Assembly: GCA_973895155.1 (NCBI GenBank)
Contig: OZ316899.1
Coordinates: 10,044,001 to 10,108,000 of the forward strand
Direction of reading: 5' to 3'
DNA: 64,000 bases
From: Marsupella aquatica
Taxonomy: Eukaryota > Marchantiophyta
Position 1 is the first letter of the stretch; every line of letters begins with the position of its first letter. The notes below the pieces were generated by a model. That model was not told the origin of the DNA. It did not search any database and was given only the letters and a program-made list of their open reading frames with translations. Position numbers and translations under genes: made by a program. Below are positions 63,294 through 64,000 of the stretch, piece after piece.

Positions 63294-64000
63294 TCAGTCC
63301 GCATCGTCTGCAAGGACTGATGCCATGAAGCCCTTCCTTCGCCGAGGGAAAATTGGTATGACAATGGACCATCTTCTCATGGTCTGCATCGGAACCATAA
63401 TGCACTGATCCACCTGGCTAGGAAAAACTATGGTGTCACTAAACTCAGTCCCTGTGGGTGCAACTCGGGTTGTGTCCACGCGATAAAAACCACACTCATC
63501 CGCAACCATCGTAGCTCTCGTTGGGGGTGACATGATCGACTTGTGCCACCTCACCTCTAGTACAGTGGTGACAAATGACCCAAAATGAACATCTAAAATG
63601 TCCACAACTGTCCCACAATAAGGAACCTCTACATCATCTACATCAGTCATCATGAAGATTCCAGAGTTACAAGTACTCTTCTTCATATGGTCTGTCCTCC
63701 AAGTCCGAAAGTGATGCCCTGACTCATACATGTGTGTATGAGTCGTGGCCCGCATCCCTGGCCCTCTAATGATGTTTTGTACATCAATGGGAATGGATGT
63801 AGACCCATGCACAGCCAAGAGCCTCTCCATGCGCTCCAAAGCCCAGACACAAAATGATGCAATGCCACGACCTGCTTGCGCAACTCCCACTTGAAGCTCC
63901 AACCATGCACTGCCAAATACGTTGTCACAAGATTGTTAGAGATTTGCAGCCTTCTCAAATCCAATTCACAATCGATTAAAATTTTAGAGTACCATACCTA
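63294..64000 (-). pseudogene. CACTA-2 TNP2-like transposase, C-terminal part (DUF4216-like)
   Basis: The minus-strand frame from 63902 to the stop at 63294 contains HHFRTWRTDHMKKSTCNSGI, VPYCGTVVDILDVHFGSFV, ADECGFYRVDTTRVAPTGTE and DTIVFPSQVDQCIMVPM. The YYGxxxxI...F...W...D..GF..V...FI..sQ..Q pattern is that of the DUF4216 region of plant CACTA transposases. The upstream part continues in another frame and off the window, so integrity is unknown. Confidence 0.65.

Larger units (their letters stand above)
61601..64000. mobile_element. CACTA-2 DNA transposon (one end, runs off the window)
   Basis: Begins CACTACGTCGTGAC, with TTT as the likely 3-bp target copy (61598-61600). It has dense ACGTCGT-type subterminal repeats and a minus-strand TNP2 C-terminal region reaching the window edge. 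It is inserted in the Gypsy remnant. The other end is not in view. Confidence 0.85.

Overview
The window is almost entirely nested transposable elements and reads like repeat-dense nuclear DNA of a land plant or close streptophyte relative. The indicators are plant-type Copia and Ty3/Gypsy retrotransposons, a plant-type L1 LINE (ORF1 with a CCHC knuckle, ORF2 ending in a zf-RVT-like region), and CACTA elements with TNP2-like transposases, some with GT-AG introns. I found no convincing ordinary cellular gene. A non-seed plant is possible, but that is a guess.

Layout. 526-6471: Copia-1, minus strand, 140-bp LTRs, TSD TCTAT, gag-pol with stops. 7458-29434: an old, decayed DNA-transposon-like unit. 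It has a MULE-like DDE transposase on the minus strand (7458-10684). Divergently on the plus strand it has an intron-containing gene whose product joins a ParB-like nucleotidase/partition domain to an N6/N4-type DNA methyltransferase (19971-29434), preceded by a small acidic reading frame (18575-19026). A LINE sits between the two transcription units (10912-18368, 18-bp TSD). An intact, very young Copia-2 sits inside an exon of the ParB-methyltransferase gene (21406-27090, identical LTRs, 1545-codon gag-pol).

29974-61180: Copia-3, plus strand, split into pieces by CACTA-1 (33333-42948, TSD AGA) and by a large Gypsy element (43455-58992, TSD CAACC). CACTA-1 carries a TNP2-like transposase, a SET-domain (histone methyltransferase type) exon, and an intact three-exon second gene on the minus strand. 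The Gypsy element has 4657-bp LTRs, and each holds a ~1206-codon open reading frame placed in U3 directly after pol. 61201-61600: remnant of another Gypsy pol. 61601-64000: start of CACTA-2, which runs off the window.

The most interesting signals are: (1) the ParB-methyltransferase gene carried next to a MULE-like transposase; (2) a short GCGC-rich palindrome that occurs at least 13 times, only in introns and non-coding spacers of that unit, recalling the dispersed target motifs of VANC anti-silencing proteins; (3) the U3-resident giant ORF of the Gypsy element; (4) the SET domain captured by a CACTA element. Two unrelated elements here thus carry chromatin or DNA methylation-type enzymes and also reuse short motifs in introns and promoters.
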